In this document: in pieces, positions 27,948-38,401 of the stretch | Layout: each line of letters begins with the position of its first letter | Position numbering within the stretch: position 1 is the stretch's first letter | Source of the DNA: Clostridium sp. ZS2-4 | Lineage (GTDB): Bacteria; Bacillota; Clostridia; Clostridiales; Clostridiaceae | Direction: 5' to 3' | NCBI RefSeq assembly: GCF_026719745.1 | Contig: NZ_JAPPRQ010000135.1 | Coordinates: forward strand, 1-64,000 | Length of the DNA: 64,000 nt | The notes under the pieces: generated by a model | Told to the model about the DNA's origin: nothing | Seen by the model: only the letters and a program-made list of their open reading frames with translations | Database searches by the model: none | Position numbers and translations under genes: made by a program

Positions 27948-27960
27948 TTCTAGTACCTCC

Positions 27961-28308
27961 TTAGACTCTTACACCTTGAACATTAACAGTTATACTTGCA
28001 ACTTTCAATCCAGTATATTTTTCAATATTATATTTTATTTTTTGAATTATATTATTTGCTATAACTGATATCTTTGTTCCATATTCTACTATTATATATA
28101 ATTCTATAAATAATTTATTATCTTTATTATGAATTTTAACACCCTTATTTAAACTTTCACGCTTCAATAATTCCCAAAATCCATCAGTGGCATTCTTTGA
28201 AGCCATTCCCACAACACCATAACATTCCATTGTTGATAATCCAACAATATTAGCTATAACTTCATCTGAGTAATTTATAGCACCATGTTCACTGGTTATT
28301 CCTAACAT
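27961..28308 (-). CDS. Asp23/Gls24 family envelope stress protein (YloU-like)
   Basis: A 115-residue Asp23/Gls24 (DUF322) protein with the characteristic start (GAINYSDEVIANIVGLSTMECYGVVGMASK) and an alternating beta-strand C-terminal half. Family members sit at the membrane surface and are linked to envelope stress. It is upstream of the yloV-like gene and divergent from rpmB. Confidence 0.9.
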   Translation of the reverse strand: MLGITSEHGAINYSDEVIANIVGLSTMECYGVVGMASKNATDGFWELLKRESLNKGVKIHNKDNKLFIELYIIVEYGTKISVIANNIIQKIKYNIEKYTGLKVASITVNVQGVRV

Positions 28309-28421
28309 ATATATTCCTCCTTACTCCTCTTACATACTATTTATTTTATAATATATATATAATTTAATCAAGAAAATTAATCATTTAAATACTTATTCTT
28401 ACTTTTAGCTTTATATTTTAC

Positions 28422-28451
28422 TTGCCAAAAACATACTATGTATGCTACAAT
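28422..28451 (+). promoter_or_regulatory. Sigma-A promoter of rpmB
   Basis: TTGCCA (28422-28427), an 18-base spacer and TACAAT (28446-28451), with an expected start near 28458 and a leader of about 48 bases. Confidence 0.65.
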
Positions 28452-28505
28452 ATAAGACGTTCTATTGTATGGAATTTTTATCTTCAATATAGGAGGTGTT
28501 TAGTA

Positions 28506-28697
28506 ATGGCAAAAAGATGTGAAGTATGTGGAAAAGGCGTTATATCAGGTGTACAATACAGCCATTCTCATCGTCAATCTAAGAGAAAATGGGCTCCAAA
28601 TATAAAAAGTGTTAAAGCTATAGTTGGTGGAACACCTAAAACTATAAGCGTATGTACAAGATGTTTGCGTTCAGGCAAAGTACAACGTGCTATATAG
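28506..28697 (+). CDS. rpmB: 50S ribosomal protein L28
   Basis: A 63-residue L28 with MAKRCEVCGKGVISGVQYSHS and the C-terminal CTRCLRSGKVQR; the two Cys pairs mark the zinc form. ATG 28506 follows AGGAGGTG; the longer ORF upstream is not used. A single-gene unit, with spoVM and thiN beyond it on the other strand, as in Bacillus. Confidence 0.97.
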   Translation: MAKRCEVCGKGVISGVQYSHSHRQSKRKWAPNIKSVKAIVGGTPKTISVCTRCLRSGKVQRAI

Positions 28698-28705
28698 TTT
28701 TTCAA

Positions 28706-28742
28706 TAAAAAATGCAATTGTTATAGCAATTGCATTTTTTAT
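28706..28742. terminator. Bidirectional terminator of rpmB and spoVM
   Basis: AAAAATGCAATTG / CAATTGCATTTTT with a 6-base loop; T-tracts follow on both strands. It lies between the convergent rpmB and spoVM stop codons. Confidence 0.88.
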
Positions 28743-28752
28743 TTTTTGATCT

Positions 28753-28827
28753 TTAATTTTTGTTTTTAGTAAATATTCTTACTATTCTCGATAAAAATTT
28801 TGGAAGTTTAATAGCTATAATCTTCAT
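28753..28827 (-). CDS. spoVM: Stage V sporulation protein SpoVM
   Basis: A 24-residue amphipathic peptide starting MKIIAIKLPKFLSRIV and ending in a Lys/Asn-rich tail. The KLPKFL..IVR core matches SpoVM, the curvature-sensing peptide that anchors SpoIVA to the forespore membrane. The AAGGGGG ribosome site is six bases upstream of the ATG. The position between rpmB and thiN is the one seen in Bacillus. Its partner spoIVA is elsewhere in this window. The gene is easily missed because of its length. Confidence 0.9.
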   Translation of the reverse strand: MKIIAIKLPKFLSRIVRIFTKNKN

Positions 28828-28906
28828 AATAACCCCCTTAAAATATATCTTTATTAAACCAATCATAACTCTTCACTTTATTATATGTGACTATTTCATT
28901 TGCGTT

Positions 28907-28942
28907 ACAAAAAGCATATAGACATAAATGCCTATATGCTAA
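28907..28942 (-). terminator. Terminator after thiN
   Basis: AGCATATAG / CTATATGCT, a 9-bp stem with a 10-base loop, followed on minus by TTTTTG. It ends the long yicC-to-thiN run before spoVM. Confidence 0.8.
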
Positions 28943-28944
28943 AT

Positions 28945-29580
28945 CTAATCTCTAGGATAAATTATCAACAAAATCCCTTTATCGAATTTTATTTTCACCT
29001 CTTTATCTAAGAATTCATTTGATATGGTTAAGGGGTTACCAATTTCAAGATAAAAATTGTTTAGAGGATATTTTGCTCCACTAATAGTCAAATTTTCAAC
29101 ATTTTCATAATATGCCGCTAAAGAAAAAATCTCTCTCTCTTTTCCAAATATACTTAAAGATTTGTCAGCTATTAAAATAGTATTATGATCATCTTTAATA
29201 TATGCTGTAATCCCTTTACGCAAACAGTTTAAAAGCAAACCAAGATTGCCTAAAAAATGATCTATTCGCGTTCCTGTGCATCCCAATAAAATTATTTCAT
29301 CAGCATTAAGTTCCATTGCTTTATTTACAGCTATCTCAGAATCTGTATAATCCTTTTCTGGAGGATACTGTACTATATCAGTACCCCGAGCTTTAAAACA
29401 AATCAATATTTCTTCATTTATTGAATCAAAATCACCAATTAAAATATCTGGGCATATATTATATTTGTATAAATAATTAGCTCCACCATCTGCACAAATT
29501 ATGTAATCTGCATCTTCTAATTCCTTCTGAATTAAATCAAGAGAAGGTGGCACTCCTCCTGAAGCAATAACTATTTTCAT
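28945..29580 (-). CDS. thiN: Thiamine pyrophosphokinase
   Basis: Transfers pyrophosphate from ATP to thiamine, giving ThDP. ICADGGANYLYKYNICPDILIGDFDSI (in two stretches near residues 32-55) is the family core, with YPPEKDYTDSEIAV next. 211 residues. It is one base past rpe; the rsgA-rpe-thiN order is conserved in Firmicutes. Confidence 0.95.
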   Translation of the reverse strand: MKIVIASGGVPPSLDLIQKELEDADYIICADGGANYLYKYNICPDILIGDFDSINEEILICFKARGTDIVQYPPEKDYTDSEIAVNKAMELNADEIILLGCTGTRIDHFLGNLGLLLNCLRKGITAYIKDDHNTILIADKSLSIFGKEREIFSLAAYYENVENLTISGAKYPLNNFYLEIGNPLTISNEFLDKEVKIKFDKGILLIIYPRD

Positions 29581-29581
29581 C

Positions 29582-30232
29582 TTAAAACCTTTCTTTAATT
29601 TCTCTTATATTTTTTTCAATCTCACCATTTTTAAATACAGCTGATCCAGCTACAATTAGATTAGCGCCACAATCAACTATTTCTTTAACATTCTCTACCC
29701 CAACTCCACCATCAACTTCAATTAGCAAATCCTTATTATACTTTTCAGAAAGTTCTTTAACTTCTTTTATCTTTTCAGAACAATACTTTATATACTTTTG
29801 TCCTCCAAATCCTGGATTAACCGACATTATCAGTACTAAATCTACTAAACCTATAAGATGTTTTATAGTATCTACAGGCGTAGCCGGATTTAATGAAATT
29901 CCAGCTTTTACACCCAAGCTTTTAATATAATTTATTGTTCTATCCAAATGTTTGTCTGCTTCATAATGAACTGTAATAATATCCGCCCCTGCTTTAGCAA
30001 AGTCCTCAACATATCTTGATGGTTCTTCAATCATCAAATGAACATCAAAGGTAAGCTTTGTAATTGGTCTGATGCTTTTTACTATGGGCACTCCAAAGGA
30101 TATGTTAGGAACAAACATACCATCCATTACATCAATATGTACCATATCGGCTCCAAATTTTTCCAAATTAATTATTTCTTCTCCCAGCTTCGTGAAATCA
30201 GCTGATAGTATAGACGGTGCTAATTTTACCAT
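29582..30232 (-). CDS. rpe: Ribulose-phosphate 3-epimerase
   Basis: Interconverts ribulose 5-phosphate and xylulose 5-phosphate in the pentose phosphate pathway. A TIM barrel with [16 protein letters not shown] at the start, [17 protein letters not shown] and the C-terminal [10 protein letters not shown]. 216 residues. Its start overlaps the rsgA stop by seven bases. Confidence 0.97.
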   Translation of the reverse strand: MVKLAPSILSADFTKLGEEIINLEKFGADMVHIDVMDGMFVPNISFGVPIVKSIRPITKLTFDVHLMIEEPSRYVEDFAKAGADIITVHYEADKHLDRTINYIKSLGVKAGISLNPATPVDTIKHLIGLVDLVLIMSVNPGFGGQKYIKYCSEKIKEVKELSEKYNKDLLIEVDGGVGVENVKEIVDCGANLIVAGSAVFKNGEIEKNIREIKERF

Positions 30233-31095
30233 TTATTTTTTCCTCCTCTGATAATTTCTTCTAAAGTTTTAATATAAAATTCATATCTATTCTTATTAAT
30301 TATATTATCATCAACTGCTTTTTTTACTGTGCATCCAGGTTCCTTATAATGCATACATCCAGTAAATTTACATTCTTGATCATATTCCCAAAACTCTGGG
30401 AAATAATTTTTAAGATCTTCCTTTTCTTCAACACTTAAAGTTAGTGTTGAAAATCCAGGTGTATCTACTACAAACCCTTCACCTATTTCCACTAACTCAC
30501 TGTGTCTAGTAGTATGTTTTCCTCTTTTTAATTTTTCACTAATTTCTCCTGTTTCCATAACGTTTTTTCCTACAATACTATTCAGAATAGTAGATTTACC
30601 AACTCCAGAAGGACCACAAAAGACTGTAACATTATCTTTTAATTTATTTTTTATAATTTCTAGTCCTACTCCATTTTTAGCATTTAAAAAAACATATTCA
30701 TATCCTGCACTTTCAATCATTTTTACCGCTTCGTCTTCTTTATAGTTTTCTGATAAATCAATTTTGTTAAAACATACTACAGCTTTTATATTTTTCAATT
30801 CACACTGAACTAAGAATTTATTTAATAGATCCAAATTAATATCAGGCTTTCTTAAAGCAAAAATCACAAAAGCTTGAGTAATATTTGAAACTAAAGGCCT
30901 TATTAATTCGTTTTGTCTTTCGAATATTTTTTCTATGGCTCCCTTATTATTATCAACAGTTAGCAATACTTTATCTCCAACAATAGGTGACATACCTTTG
31001 TTTCTAAATTTACCTCTTGCTTTACATTCAATGATTTGGTCTTTTACCTTAACATAATAAAAGCCACCTATTCCTTTTATAATTGTACCTTCCAT
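30226..31095 (-). CDS. rsgA: Ribosome small subunit GTPase RsgA
   Basis: A circularly permuted GTPase that checks late 30S maturation. An N-terminal OB fold, G4 (FNKIDL) before G1 (GPSGVGKST, about residue 161), G3 (DTPG) and a C-terminal zinc motif [14 protein letters not shown] near 240. ATG 31095 follows AGGAGG (289-290 aa). Directly downstream of the PASTA kinase gene, a conserved linkage; RsgA homologues are known kinase substrates in Bacillus. Confidence 0.96.
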   Translation of the reverse strand: MEGTIIKGIGGFYYVKVKDQIIECKARGKFRNKGMSPIVGDKVLLTVDNNKGAIEKIFERQNELIRPLVSNITQAFVIFALRKPDINLDLLNKFLVQCELKNIKAVVCFNKIDLSENYKEDEAVKMIESAGYEYVFLNAKNGVGLEIIKNKLKDNVTVFCGPSGVGKSTILNSIVGKNVMETGEISEKLKRGKHTTRHSELVEIGEGFVVDTPGFSTLTLSVEEKEDLKNYFPEFWEYDQECKFTGCMHYKEPGCTVKKAVDDNIINKNRYEFYIKTLEEIIRGGKNKW

Positions 31096-31114
31096 ATTTC
31101 CTCCTAAAAATATT

Positions 31115-33028
31115 TTATGGATTTGGTTCACTCTTAAGCTTTATAGTTGTTCCCTCTAATACTTTTTTTCCTGGATTTATATCCTGAGAAGTTACAATAA
31201 AATCACCTTTTCCACTAACACTTATATTTAAATTATATTCTCCAGCAATTGTTTTAGCTTCTCTCACTGTTTTGTTTACAAAGTTAGGTACACTGACAAA
31301 ATCTTTATCACTATATGCATAGTAGCTTATATTAATTCGAGTATTTTCTTTCACTTCAGTATTAGGCTCAATGCTCTGTACAGATACTATTCCATCCAAG
31401 CTTTCATCAGGAGTTTTGATTTTAGTTACTGAACCAAGTCTTAATTTAGATCTCACAAGTATATCTGATACCTCATCAAAATTTTTGTTAACTAAATTAG
31501 GAACTTTTATGTATCTAACTTCCGGTCCCTTACTAACCACTAAATCAACTGTATTATTATCTCCAATTTCTGTAGCAGCTTCAGGTGATTGTCTACATAC
31601 ACGTCCTTTTTCAATATTACTATATTCATAAGTAACTTTACCCAACTTCAAATTATACGCCTTTAAATATTCCTTAGCAGCTTCTAATTCTATTTCGAAT
31701 AAACTTGGTATAGCAGATACTCTTGGACCCGAACTTATTATAGCTCTTATCTCATCTTGCTGACTCATATCAATTTCAGTCCCCTCTACTGGGTAACATT
31801 TAATAACTACACCTTTAGGTTTATCACTACTTTCAGTAGTAGGAACAAATCTTAATCCTAATTCTTTTATTTGTTTTTCAGCTTCTTCCTTACTTAATCC
31901 AAGAATATTAGGAACAGTAACCTTTCCGGTTTTGTGAGTACCTGAATTTAGTTTTTTCTGCGAAACAACAAATGCAGATACAAAACCAATAATTACTACT
32001 GCCAAGGCTATCAAACTTCCAATTATTATTTTTTTTGTTTTGTCACTAAGTTTTATGCCACCTTCTAAATCTTCGTCTTCTTCAGCATCTTCCATTTTAT
32101 CATATTTATCATTTATATTCATTGAATCATTTATATTCATTGAATCATTTATTGGTTTCATAATCATTGTATATTCATTTTCTCTACTATCAATAAAAAA
32201 TTCTGTTTCTGGATTACTTTTTATTTTTTGCAAATCTGATAAGACATCCTTAGCACTCTGATATCTTTTATATTGTTCTTTTTCAACAGCTTTTAATATT
32301 AACATATTTAAACCTTCTGGAATACCGGGATTAATTTGCTTAGGTGGTATAACTGGTTCTTGTATATGCTTTAGCGCAACTGAAACTGGACTTTCTGCAT
32401 CATACGGAACTTTACCGGTAACCATTTCATACAATACTATTCCTAAAGAATAAATGTCTGTTTTACAATCTACATAATTTCCCTTTGCCTGCTCTGGCGA
32501 AAAATAATGAGCCGATCCGATAATTCTGTCTGAATTAGTTATGGTTACAGAAGAAGTAGCCTTTGCAATTCCGAAATCAGTAACTTTAATTATCCCATCT
32601 TTTGTAACTAAAATATTATGCGGTTTAACATCTCTATGAATAATATTATTATTATGTGCACATTCCAAAGCTTTAGCAATTTGTATTGCTATAATAATAG
32701 CTTCATCATACTTTAAAACCTTATTTTCAGTTATAATCTCCTTTAAAGTTTTTCCTTCTACATATTCCATCACTATATAGTTTATACTATTCTCAGAACC
32801 AATATCGTAAATTCCTACAATATTGTTATGAGTTAAACTTGCCGCTGAGGATGCTTCCTGCTTAAACTTATTTACAAATTCTTCATTGTCAGAATACTGA
32901 TTTTTTAAAATTTTAACTGCAACGAACCTATTTAGCAAGTGACATTTGGCTTTATAAACCTCAGCCATGCCGCCTTCCCCTATTTTCTCTAACAATTCAT
33001 ATCTATTTCCAAGCATTGTTCCTATCAT
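31115..33028 (-). CDS. prkC: PASTA-domain Ser/Thr protein kinase (PrkC/PknB)
   Basis: A membrane Ser/Thr kinase that senses muropeptides or lipid II through its external PASTA repeats; in Bacillus PrkC triggers germination. The kinase domain covers residues 7-270, with [16 protein letters not shown] and DFG. The single membrane segment is at about 330-352, followed by four PASTA repeats to the C-terminus. ATG 33028 overlaps the phosphatase TGA as ATGA. An 18-bp tandem duplication in the juxtamembrane linker repeats NINDSM. Confidence 0.95.
   Translation of the reverse strand: MIGTMLGNRYELLEKIGEGGMAEVYKAKCHLLNRFVAVKILKNQYSDNEEFVNKFKQEASSAASLTHNNIVGIYDIGSENSINYIVMEYVEGKTLKEIITENKVLKYDEAIIIAIQIAKALECAHNNNIIHRDVKPHNILVTKDGIIKVTDFGIAKATSSVTITNSDRIIGSAHYFSPEQAKGNYVDCKTDIYSLGIVLYEMVTGKVPYDAESPVSVALKHIQEPVIPPKQINPGIPEGLNMLILKAVEKEQYKRYQSAKDVLSDLQKIKSNPETEFFIDSRENEYTMIMKPINDSMNINDSMNINDKYDKMEDAEEDEDLEGGIKLSDKTKKIIIGSLIALAVVIIGFVSAFVVSQKKLNSGTHKTGKVTVPNILGLSKEEAEKQIKELGLRFVPTTESSDKPKGVVIKCYPVEGTEIDMSQQDEIRAIISSGPRVSAIPSLFEIELEAAKEYLKAYNLKLGKVTYEYSNIEKGRVCRQSPEAATEIGDNNTVDLVVSKGPEVRYIKVPNLVNKNFDEVSDILVRSKLRLGSVTKIKTPDESLDGIVSVQSIEPNTEVKENTRINISYYAYSDKDFVSVPNFVNKTVREAKTIAGEYNLNISVSGKGDFIVTSQDINPGKKVLEGTTIKLKSEPNP
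32108..32150 (-). repeat. 18-bp tandem duplication inside prkC
   Basis: The plus-strand unit ATCATTTATATTCATTGA occurs at 32108-32125 and 32126-32143, then begins a third time (ATCATTTAT). It adds six in-frame residues per copy to the linker between the kinase domain and the membrane segment. This is a site where slippage could change linker length. Confidence 0.85.
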
Positions 33029-33786
33029 TTTTTGCACACTCCTCCAACTACAATAACTGAAATGTTATCTCTTCCGCCTTTGTTTTTTGCCGCTTGCACT
33101 AGCATTTTGCATGACTCTTTATTATTATTCTTTAATATTATATCATACATTTCATTTTTATTAACTTCATTTGTGAGTCCATCTGTGCATAAGATAATTT
33201 TTTGTATTTCATATTTTTTTCTTTGAAAAATATCTATATCCACAGTTTTCCTAGTGCCTAATGCTCTAGTAATGATATTTTTATTTGGATGTCGAAGTGC
33301 TTCTTGTTCAGTAATACTTCCATCATCAATTAATTCTTGTACCAAAGAGTGATCCTTTGTTATCTTCTCAATACCTCTATTATCAATAGAAAAGCAACTA
33401 CTATCCCCAACATTAGCAATTGCTACTTCATTTTGTTTTATTAAACAAACAGTAATAGTTGTCCCCATCCCATTTAAGTTTTCACTAACTTTTGATTTTT
33501 CATAAATAATTCCATTTGCATAAGCAACAGCATCTCTTAGTACTTTCTCAAGATCATCCTCATGAATTTTTTCTAAACTTTTTATGTAATTTATACATGA
33601 ATCCACTGCAGTTTTACTAGCAACATCGCCAGCATTGTGTCCACCCATGCCATCTGCAATTACATATACCTGAACATTATCATCTTCATAAAAATCTAGA
33701 TAATCTTCATTAATCTCTCTTATATTTCCTCTATCAGATAAATATCCAACCGAAGAACTTACCTCATATATTTTATTAAAATCCAT
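33025..33786 (-). CDS. prpC: PP2C-type protein phosphatase (PrpC/Stp)
   Basis: Mn-dependent Ser/Thr phosphatase that reverses PrkC phosphorylation. The PP2C acidic motifs are REINEDYL, VIADGMGGHNAG, CTDGL and GGRDNISVIVV. ATG 33786 follows GGAGGG (about 253 aa). It is translationally coupled to prkC by an ATGA overlap, giving a kinase-phosphatase pair. Confidence 0.94.
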   Translation of the reverse strand: MDFNKIYEVSSSVGYLSDRGNIREINEDYLDFYEDDNVQVYVIADGMGGHNAGDVASKTAVDSCINYIKSLEKIHEDDLEKVLRDAVAYANGIIYEKSKVSENLNGMGTTITVCLIKQNEVAIANVGDSSCFSIDNRGIEKITKDHSLVQELIDDGSITEQEALRHPNKNIITRALGTRKTVDIDIFQRKKYEIQKIILCTDGLTNEVNKNEMYDIILKNNNKESCKMLVQAAKNKGGRDNISVIVVGGVCKK

Positions 33787-33834
33787 AAAAATATTCCCTC
33801 CATCACACATAACAATCACTTCAATAATTCACTA

Positions 33835-34863
33835 TTACTTTTTAACATACTTTCTCCTTAATTGACCGCATGCTGCATTAATATCTGAACCCATTTCTCT
33901 CCTTATTGTTGTTTCTATACCGCTTTTTATCAAAGTATCTTTAAACCTATTTATATCTTCCATTCTTGATTTTTTAAAAGAATTTTCTTTTATTTCATTT
34001 ATAGGTATTAGATTCACATGACAGCTCATTCCCTTTAATATTGTACATAACTCTTCAGCATTTTCTTTTTTATCATTAACCCCTTTTACAAGTGCATATT
34101 CAAAAGAAATCCTTCTATTTGTTTTATTAAAATAATATCTACATGCTTTCATCAATTCTTTAATAGAATATTTATTTGCAACAGGCATCATAGTTTTTCT
34201 TATTTCATCATTTGGTGCATGAAGAGAAATAGCTAATGTTATCTGCAAATTCTTATCTGCAAGTTCTTCAATTTTAGGAACTATGCCACAAGTTGATACA
34301 GTTATGTGTCTTTGACCAATATTTAAGGTTTCATCGGAATTAACTAATTCAATAAACTTTAATACATTTTCAAAATTATCTAATGGTTCACCACTTCCCA
34401 TTAAAACAACATTTGAAATCCTTTCTCCAATTTCAGCTTGAGCTTTTAAAATCTGTGCAATAATTTCTCCTGAAGTCAAATTTCTTATCATTCCATCAAC
34501 TGTTGATGCACAAAATTTACATCCCATTCTGCACCCTACTTGCGTTGATACACAGATAGAATTTCCATATTTATATTTCATAACCACAGATTCAATTATA
34601 TTTCCGTCACTGTATTCAAAAAGGAACTTTTTTGTATTATCTATCCTTGAATTATGTACTTCTAATACTTCAGGTATACCTATGTAAAAGCTTTCTTTTA
34701 ATTTCTCAATTGTTTTTTTAGGTATATTTGTCATAGATTCAAAATTAAATATTCCTTTTTTGTATATCCAATCAAAAATTTGTTTTCCCCTGAATTTGCT
34801 TTCACCATTATGCTCCATCCATTTTGTCAATTCACTTAAATTTAAATCTAAAATATTATTCAT
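33835..34863 (-). CDS. rlmN: Dual-specificity 23S/tRNA adenine-C2 methyltransferase RlmN
   Basis: A radical SAM enzyme that makes m2A2503 in 23S rRNA and m2A37 in some tRNAs. CRMGCKFC (about residues 109-116) binds the cluster; the C-terminal [15 protein letters not shown] holds the second essential Cys. ATG 34863 follows TAGGTG, which includes the rsmB stop. 342-343 residues. Confidence 0.95.
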   Translation of the reverse strand: MNNILDLNLSELTKWMEHNGESKFRGKQIFDWIYKKGIFNFESMTNIPKKTIEKLKESFYIGIPEVLEVHNSRIDNTKKFLFEYSDGNIIESVVMKYKYGNSICVSTQVGCRMGCKFCASTVDGMIRNLTSGEIIAQILKAQAEIGERISNVVLMGSGEPLDNFENVLKFIELVNSDETLNIGQRHITVSTCGIVPKIEELADKNLQITLAISLHAPNDEIRKTMMPVANKYSIKELMKACRYYFNKTNRRISFEYALVKGVNDKKENAEELCTILKGMSCHVNLIPINEIKENSFKKSRMEDINRFKDTLIKSGIETTIRREMGSDINAACGQLRRKYVKK

Positions 34864-34871
34864 ATAAACAC

Positions 34872-36203
34872 CTACCACTGTCTTCTAAGTTTTGCAATAA
34901 AGAATCCATCCATATATTTATTCGGTAAAATAGTCAAACACTTTTCTTGAGTATAAATAAAATTATCTAAGTTTCCATAATATACAGGTTCAATAGAAAA
35001 TTCAGGATTATTATTCAAGAACCATTTTATGTTATCTTCATTTTCTTTTTTATTTACTGTACACGTAGAATAAAGTAAAATCCCATTAGGTTTTACATAC
35101 TTTGAAGCATTCTGCATGATTTCTCTTTGTACATTAATTAATTCTTTTAATCCTTTCATATTTTTTGTATATTTTATTTCTGGCTTTTTTCTTATAATTC
35201 CAAGTCCAGAACAAGGTACATCTATTAAAACACAGTCAGCTGTATCTTTTAATTTTTCATTAAATTTACTAGCATCCCCTTCTTCACATTTAATATTGTT
35301 AATGCCTAAACGTATAGCATTGTCTTTAACTAGAGATAACTTATTACTGTGAACATCAAAGGCTTTTACTGTACCTGTATTATTCATAACTTCTGATATA
35401 TGCGTAGTTTTTCCACCTGGTGCACTGCATAAATCTAATACTTCAAAATTCTCTTTAAGGTTCATAGAAGGCGCTACAAGCATTGCACTTTCATCCTGAA
35501 CAGTTATTAACCCCTCTAAAAACAATGGATTGTTTTCTATGCTCTTACCCTTATTTATTACTATAGCTTCAGGACAAACATACCCTTCTTCAATATCATA
35601 ACCAGCTTCACTAAGTCTTTCATAGACCTGATCATAACTGTATTTTAGATTATTTACCCTTACAGTTACAGCTGGTCTTTCATTTAAACCTTTTAAAATT
35701 TTTTCAGCTATTTCTACGCCATATTGATTGATAAACATATCAACTAACCACTTATTAAAGGAATAGTTAAAACATAAAGCCTCAACTATATCATTTTTAT
35801 TATAAAATATTTTATTCAGATTTCTTATATAATTTCTTAGTACTCCATTAACTAATTTGGAAGCACCAATAGACTTCTTTTTCTTGGTTAGTTCTACCGC
35901 TTCATTTACTACAGCAAAATTAGGAACTTTATCTAAAAATTTTATTTGATATATAGACGTTCTTAGAATGTTTAATACATAAGAATCTAATTTTTTAATA
36001 CCAGTTTTCAAAAAACTATTGAGTATTACATCAATTGTATATTTATATTTTATTGTTCCATATACAATCTCAGTAATTAGTCCTTTATCCTTATCATTTA
36101 ATTTGCACTTGTTTAATTCATGTCTTAAAACAATATTCGAGTAAGCGTTTTTGGTTAACACCTGCTCTACTATGTCAACACATATTTTTCTGCTGTTTTC
36201 CAT
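34872..36203 (-). CDS. rsmB: 16S rRNA (cytosine(967)-C5)-methyltransferase
   Basis: Makes m5C967 in 16S rRNA. The N-terminal NusB-like helical domain covers about residues 1-140. The methyltransferase domain has [21 protein letters not shown] near 330 and [11 protein letters not shown] near 381, which carry the catalytic Cys pair. 443 residues. Part of the fmt-rsmB-rlmN-prpC-prkC series found in many Firmicutes. Confidence 0.95.
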   Translation of the reverse strand: MENSRKICVDIVEQVLTKNAYSNIVLRHELNKCKLNDKDKGLITEIVYGTIKYKYTIDVILNSFLKTGIKKLDSYVLNILRTSIYQIKFLDKVPNFAVVNEAVELTKKKKSIGASKLVNGVLRNYIRNLNKIFYNKNDIVEALCFNYSFNKWLVDMFINQYGVEIAEKILKGLNERPAVTVRVNNLKYSYDQVYERLSEAGYDIEEGYVCPEAIVINKGKSIENNPLFLEGLITVQDESAMLVAPSMNLKENFEVLDLCSAPGGKTTHISEVMNNTGTVKAFDVHSNKLSLVKDNAIRLGINNIKCEEGDASKFNEKLKDTADCVLIDVPCSGLGIIRKKPEIKYTKNMKGLKELINVQREIMQNASKYVKPNGILLYSTCTVNKKENEDNIKWFLNNNPEFSIEPVYYGNLDNFIYTQEKCLTILPNKYMDGFFIAKLRRQW

Positions 36204-36227
36204 TATATTACTCCAATCTTTCGTCTT

Positions 36228-36905
36228 TTATCTGTCTCTACTTATAGCCAAAAGCCTTATAAGCTGTGATATAGCCATTAACGCTGCTGCAACATAGGTT
36301 AAAGCTGCTGCACTAAGTACTGATTTTGCTCCTTTAATTTCATCACCATACAGTATTCCTCTTTCACCTATTATTTTAAGAGCTCTATTTGATGCATCAA
36401 ATTCTACTGGTAAAGTAATTAGCTGAAATATAACAACAGCACCAAATAAATACACTCCTAAGCTAACCAATGATGGTAATCCTAAAATAAAACCTAATAA
36501 AAATATTATCCAAGAAGCATTAGAACTTAAATTAACTACTGGTACTATAGCACTCCTTATTTGCAATGGTGCATAATGCCTCTGATGTTGAATTGCATGA
36601 CCGGTTTCATGAGCTGCAACACCTATGGCTGCAACAGAAGTACTATCAAATACTCCTGTCGATAATCTCATAACCCTGGCTTTTGGATCATAATGATCTG
36701 TAAGCCTCCCTGAAATTTGCTGCACTGGTACATCATAAAGTCCCTCAGCATCTAACATCATCCTAGCTACTTGGGCTCCTGTATATCCATTAATACTTCT
36801 TACTCTGGAATATCTATCAAAAGTAGATTTAACCTTCATTTGTGCCCACGCAGATATTATTAATGCAGGTATAAGAATAAGCATTGTACTATCATAAAAA
36901 AACAT
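36228..36905 (-). CDS. Zinc metallopeptidase, YugP family
   Basis: A 225-residue membrane protein of the YugP (neutral zinc metallopeptidase 2) family. HETGH in AAHETGHAIQH (about residue 97) is the HExxH site. An N-terminal hydrophobic segment and three or four in the second half place it in the membrane. Its substrate is unknown. It sits between fmt and rsmB, a recurrent clostridial location. Confidence 0.88.
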   Translation of the reverse strand: MFFYDSTMLILIPALIISAWAQMKVKSTFDRYSRVRSINGYTGAQVARMMLDAEGLYDVPVQQISGRLTDHYDPKARVMRLSTGVFDSTSVAAIGVAAHETGHAIQHQRHYAPLQIRSAIVPVVNLSSNASWIIFLLGFILGLPSLVSLGVYLFGAVVIFQLITLPVEFDASNRALKIIGERGILYGDEIKGAKSVLSAAALTYVAAALMAISQLIRLLAISRDR

Positions 36906-36939
36906 TTATACCCCTCCTTAAACAAATACTTTGACTACA

Positions 36940-37869
36940 CTACTTCAAAGCAGTTCCCTTTTTAATATCATTTCCTCTGATATATTGTTCCACTTTTAAA
37001 ACCTTTTTACCCGGGAACTGTATTTCCTCTACCAATAAACTTCCACTTCCACAAGCAACCATAATACCTTTTTCTGAAGCACTTATTATAGTTCCTGGAG
37101 AAGTATTAAACTCTTCTTCTAAAACTTTAGCTTTATGAATTTTCATTACTTTTCCATCATATTCTGTATATGCCACAGGCCATGGATTTAGTCCTCTAAT
37201 CAGATTATTTATGTCTACTGCACTCATATTCCAGTCTATGTTTCCTATCTTCTTATCTAACATGGATGCATAGCATGTTTCAGATTCACTTTGTTTTATT
37301 CTCTCTATATCTCCATTAACCATTCTTTTTATAGTTTTTACAAGAAGACCTGCTCCATCTTTCATTAAAATATCATGCAAGTCTCCTGCCGTCATACTTT
37401 CAGTAATAGCTACTTCTTGCTTTAATAACATGTCTCCAGTATCAAGCCCCACATCCATTAGCATTGTAGTATTTCCACTTTTCTTTTCACCTTTAATGAT
37501 AGCCCAATTTATAGGCGCTGCCCCTCTATATTTAGGAAGTAAAGATGCATGCAAATTTATACAAGCATACTTAGGAATATCTATAACTTCTTTTGGAAGT
37601 ATTTGTCCATAAGCAACAACTATAATAAAGTCCGGCTCCATATTTTTCAATTCCTGTATCATCTCTGGTTCTTTTTTCAATTTTATTGGTTGATAAACAG
37701 GTATATCATATTTTAAAGCAAGCTCTTTCACAGGAGACATACCTAATTTCTTACCTCTTCCTTTAGGTTTATCCGGCTGAGTAAAAACTGCTTTTACTCC
37801 AAACTCATCAATTAATGCTTGAAATGATGGGACAGAAAATTCAGGAGTTCCCATAAATACAATTTTCAT
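36940..37869 (-). CDS. fmt: Methionyl-tRNA formyltransferase
   Basis: Formylates initiator Met-tRNA. The folate-binding/catalytic block [16 protein letters not shown] (about residue 107) and the start [14 protein letters not shown] are diagnostic. ATG 37869 follows GAGG by nine bases and clears def by one base. About 310 residues, normal. Paired with def, whose product removes the formyl group. Confidence 0.97.
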   Translation of the reverse strand: MKIVFMGTPEFSVPSFQALIDEFGVKAVFTQPDKPKGRGKKLGMSPVKELALKYDIPVYQPIKLKKEPEMIQELKNMEPDFIIVVAYGQILPKEVIDIPKYACINLHASLLPKYRGAAPINWAIIKGEKKSGNTTMLMDVGLDTGDMLLKQEVAITESMTAGDLHDILMKDGAGLLVKTIKRMVNGDIERIKQSESETCYASMLDKKIGNIDWNMSAVDINNLIRGLNPWPVAYTEYDGKVMKIHKAKVLEEEFNTSPGTIISASEKGIMVACGSGSLLVEEIQFPGKKVLKVEQYIRGNDIKKGTALK

Positions 37870-37870
37870 C

Positions 37871-38326
37871 TTATTTTTCCTCACTTTCTTCTATTGCCTT
37901 ATCTATAAAAAGTGTACCATTCAAATGATCAATTTCATGACAAAATGCTCTTGCAAGCAACCCAGACCCTTCTAATTCAAATATTTCTCCATTTTCATTT
38001 AGTGCTTTTACAGTAACTTTCTCTGCTCTTTCAACTTTTCTTTGTACTCCTGGAATACTTAAACATCCTTCAAAATCAATTTGACTTCCTTCTTCTTTTA
38101 CTATTTCTGGATTTATCAATACTATTGGACCACTTCCTACATCTATTACAACTATTCTCTTAAGAATACCAATTTGTGGTGCTGCTAAGCCTACCCCATT
38201 AGCATGATACATAGTATCCTTCATATCTTCAATCAATGTTAAAATTCTATCATTAATTTCAGAAACTTCTCTTGATGTCTTTCTTAATATTTGGTCACCT
38301 TCAACTCTAATATTTCTTAATGCCAT
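37871..38326 (-). CDS. def: Peptide deformylase
   Basis: Removes the N-formyl group from new proteins. The three motifs [18 protein letters not shown] and HEIDHLNG supply the metal Cys and two His. 151 residues, a short form like other clostridial enzymes. Between priA and fmt. Confidence 0.97.
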   Translation of the reverse strand: MALRNIRVEGDQILRKTSREVSEINDRILTLIEDMKDTMYHANGVGLAAPQIGILKRIVVIDVGSGPIVLINPEIVKEEGSQIDFEGCLSIPGVQRKVERAEKVTVKALNENGEIFELEGSGLLARAFCHEIDHLNGTLFIDKAIEESEEK

Positions 38327-38401
38327 TTTAAAACCTCCAATATATTTTTAATATTACACTATTGTATATAAATTATTATTAAGTATTATTTTAAAATTAA
38401 T

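Noticed and set aside
28880-28900. CATATAAT as a sigma-E -10 for spoVM
   Set aside because: No acceptable -35 is found upstream, so the match is not reported as a promoter.
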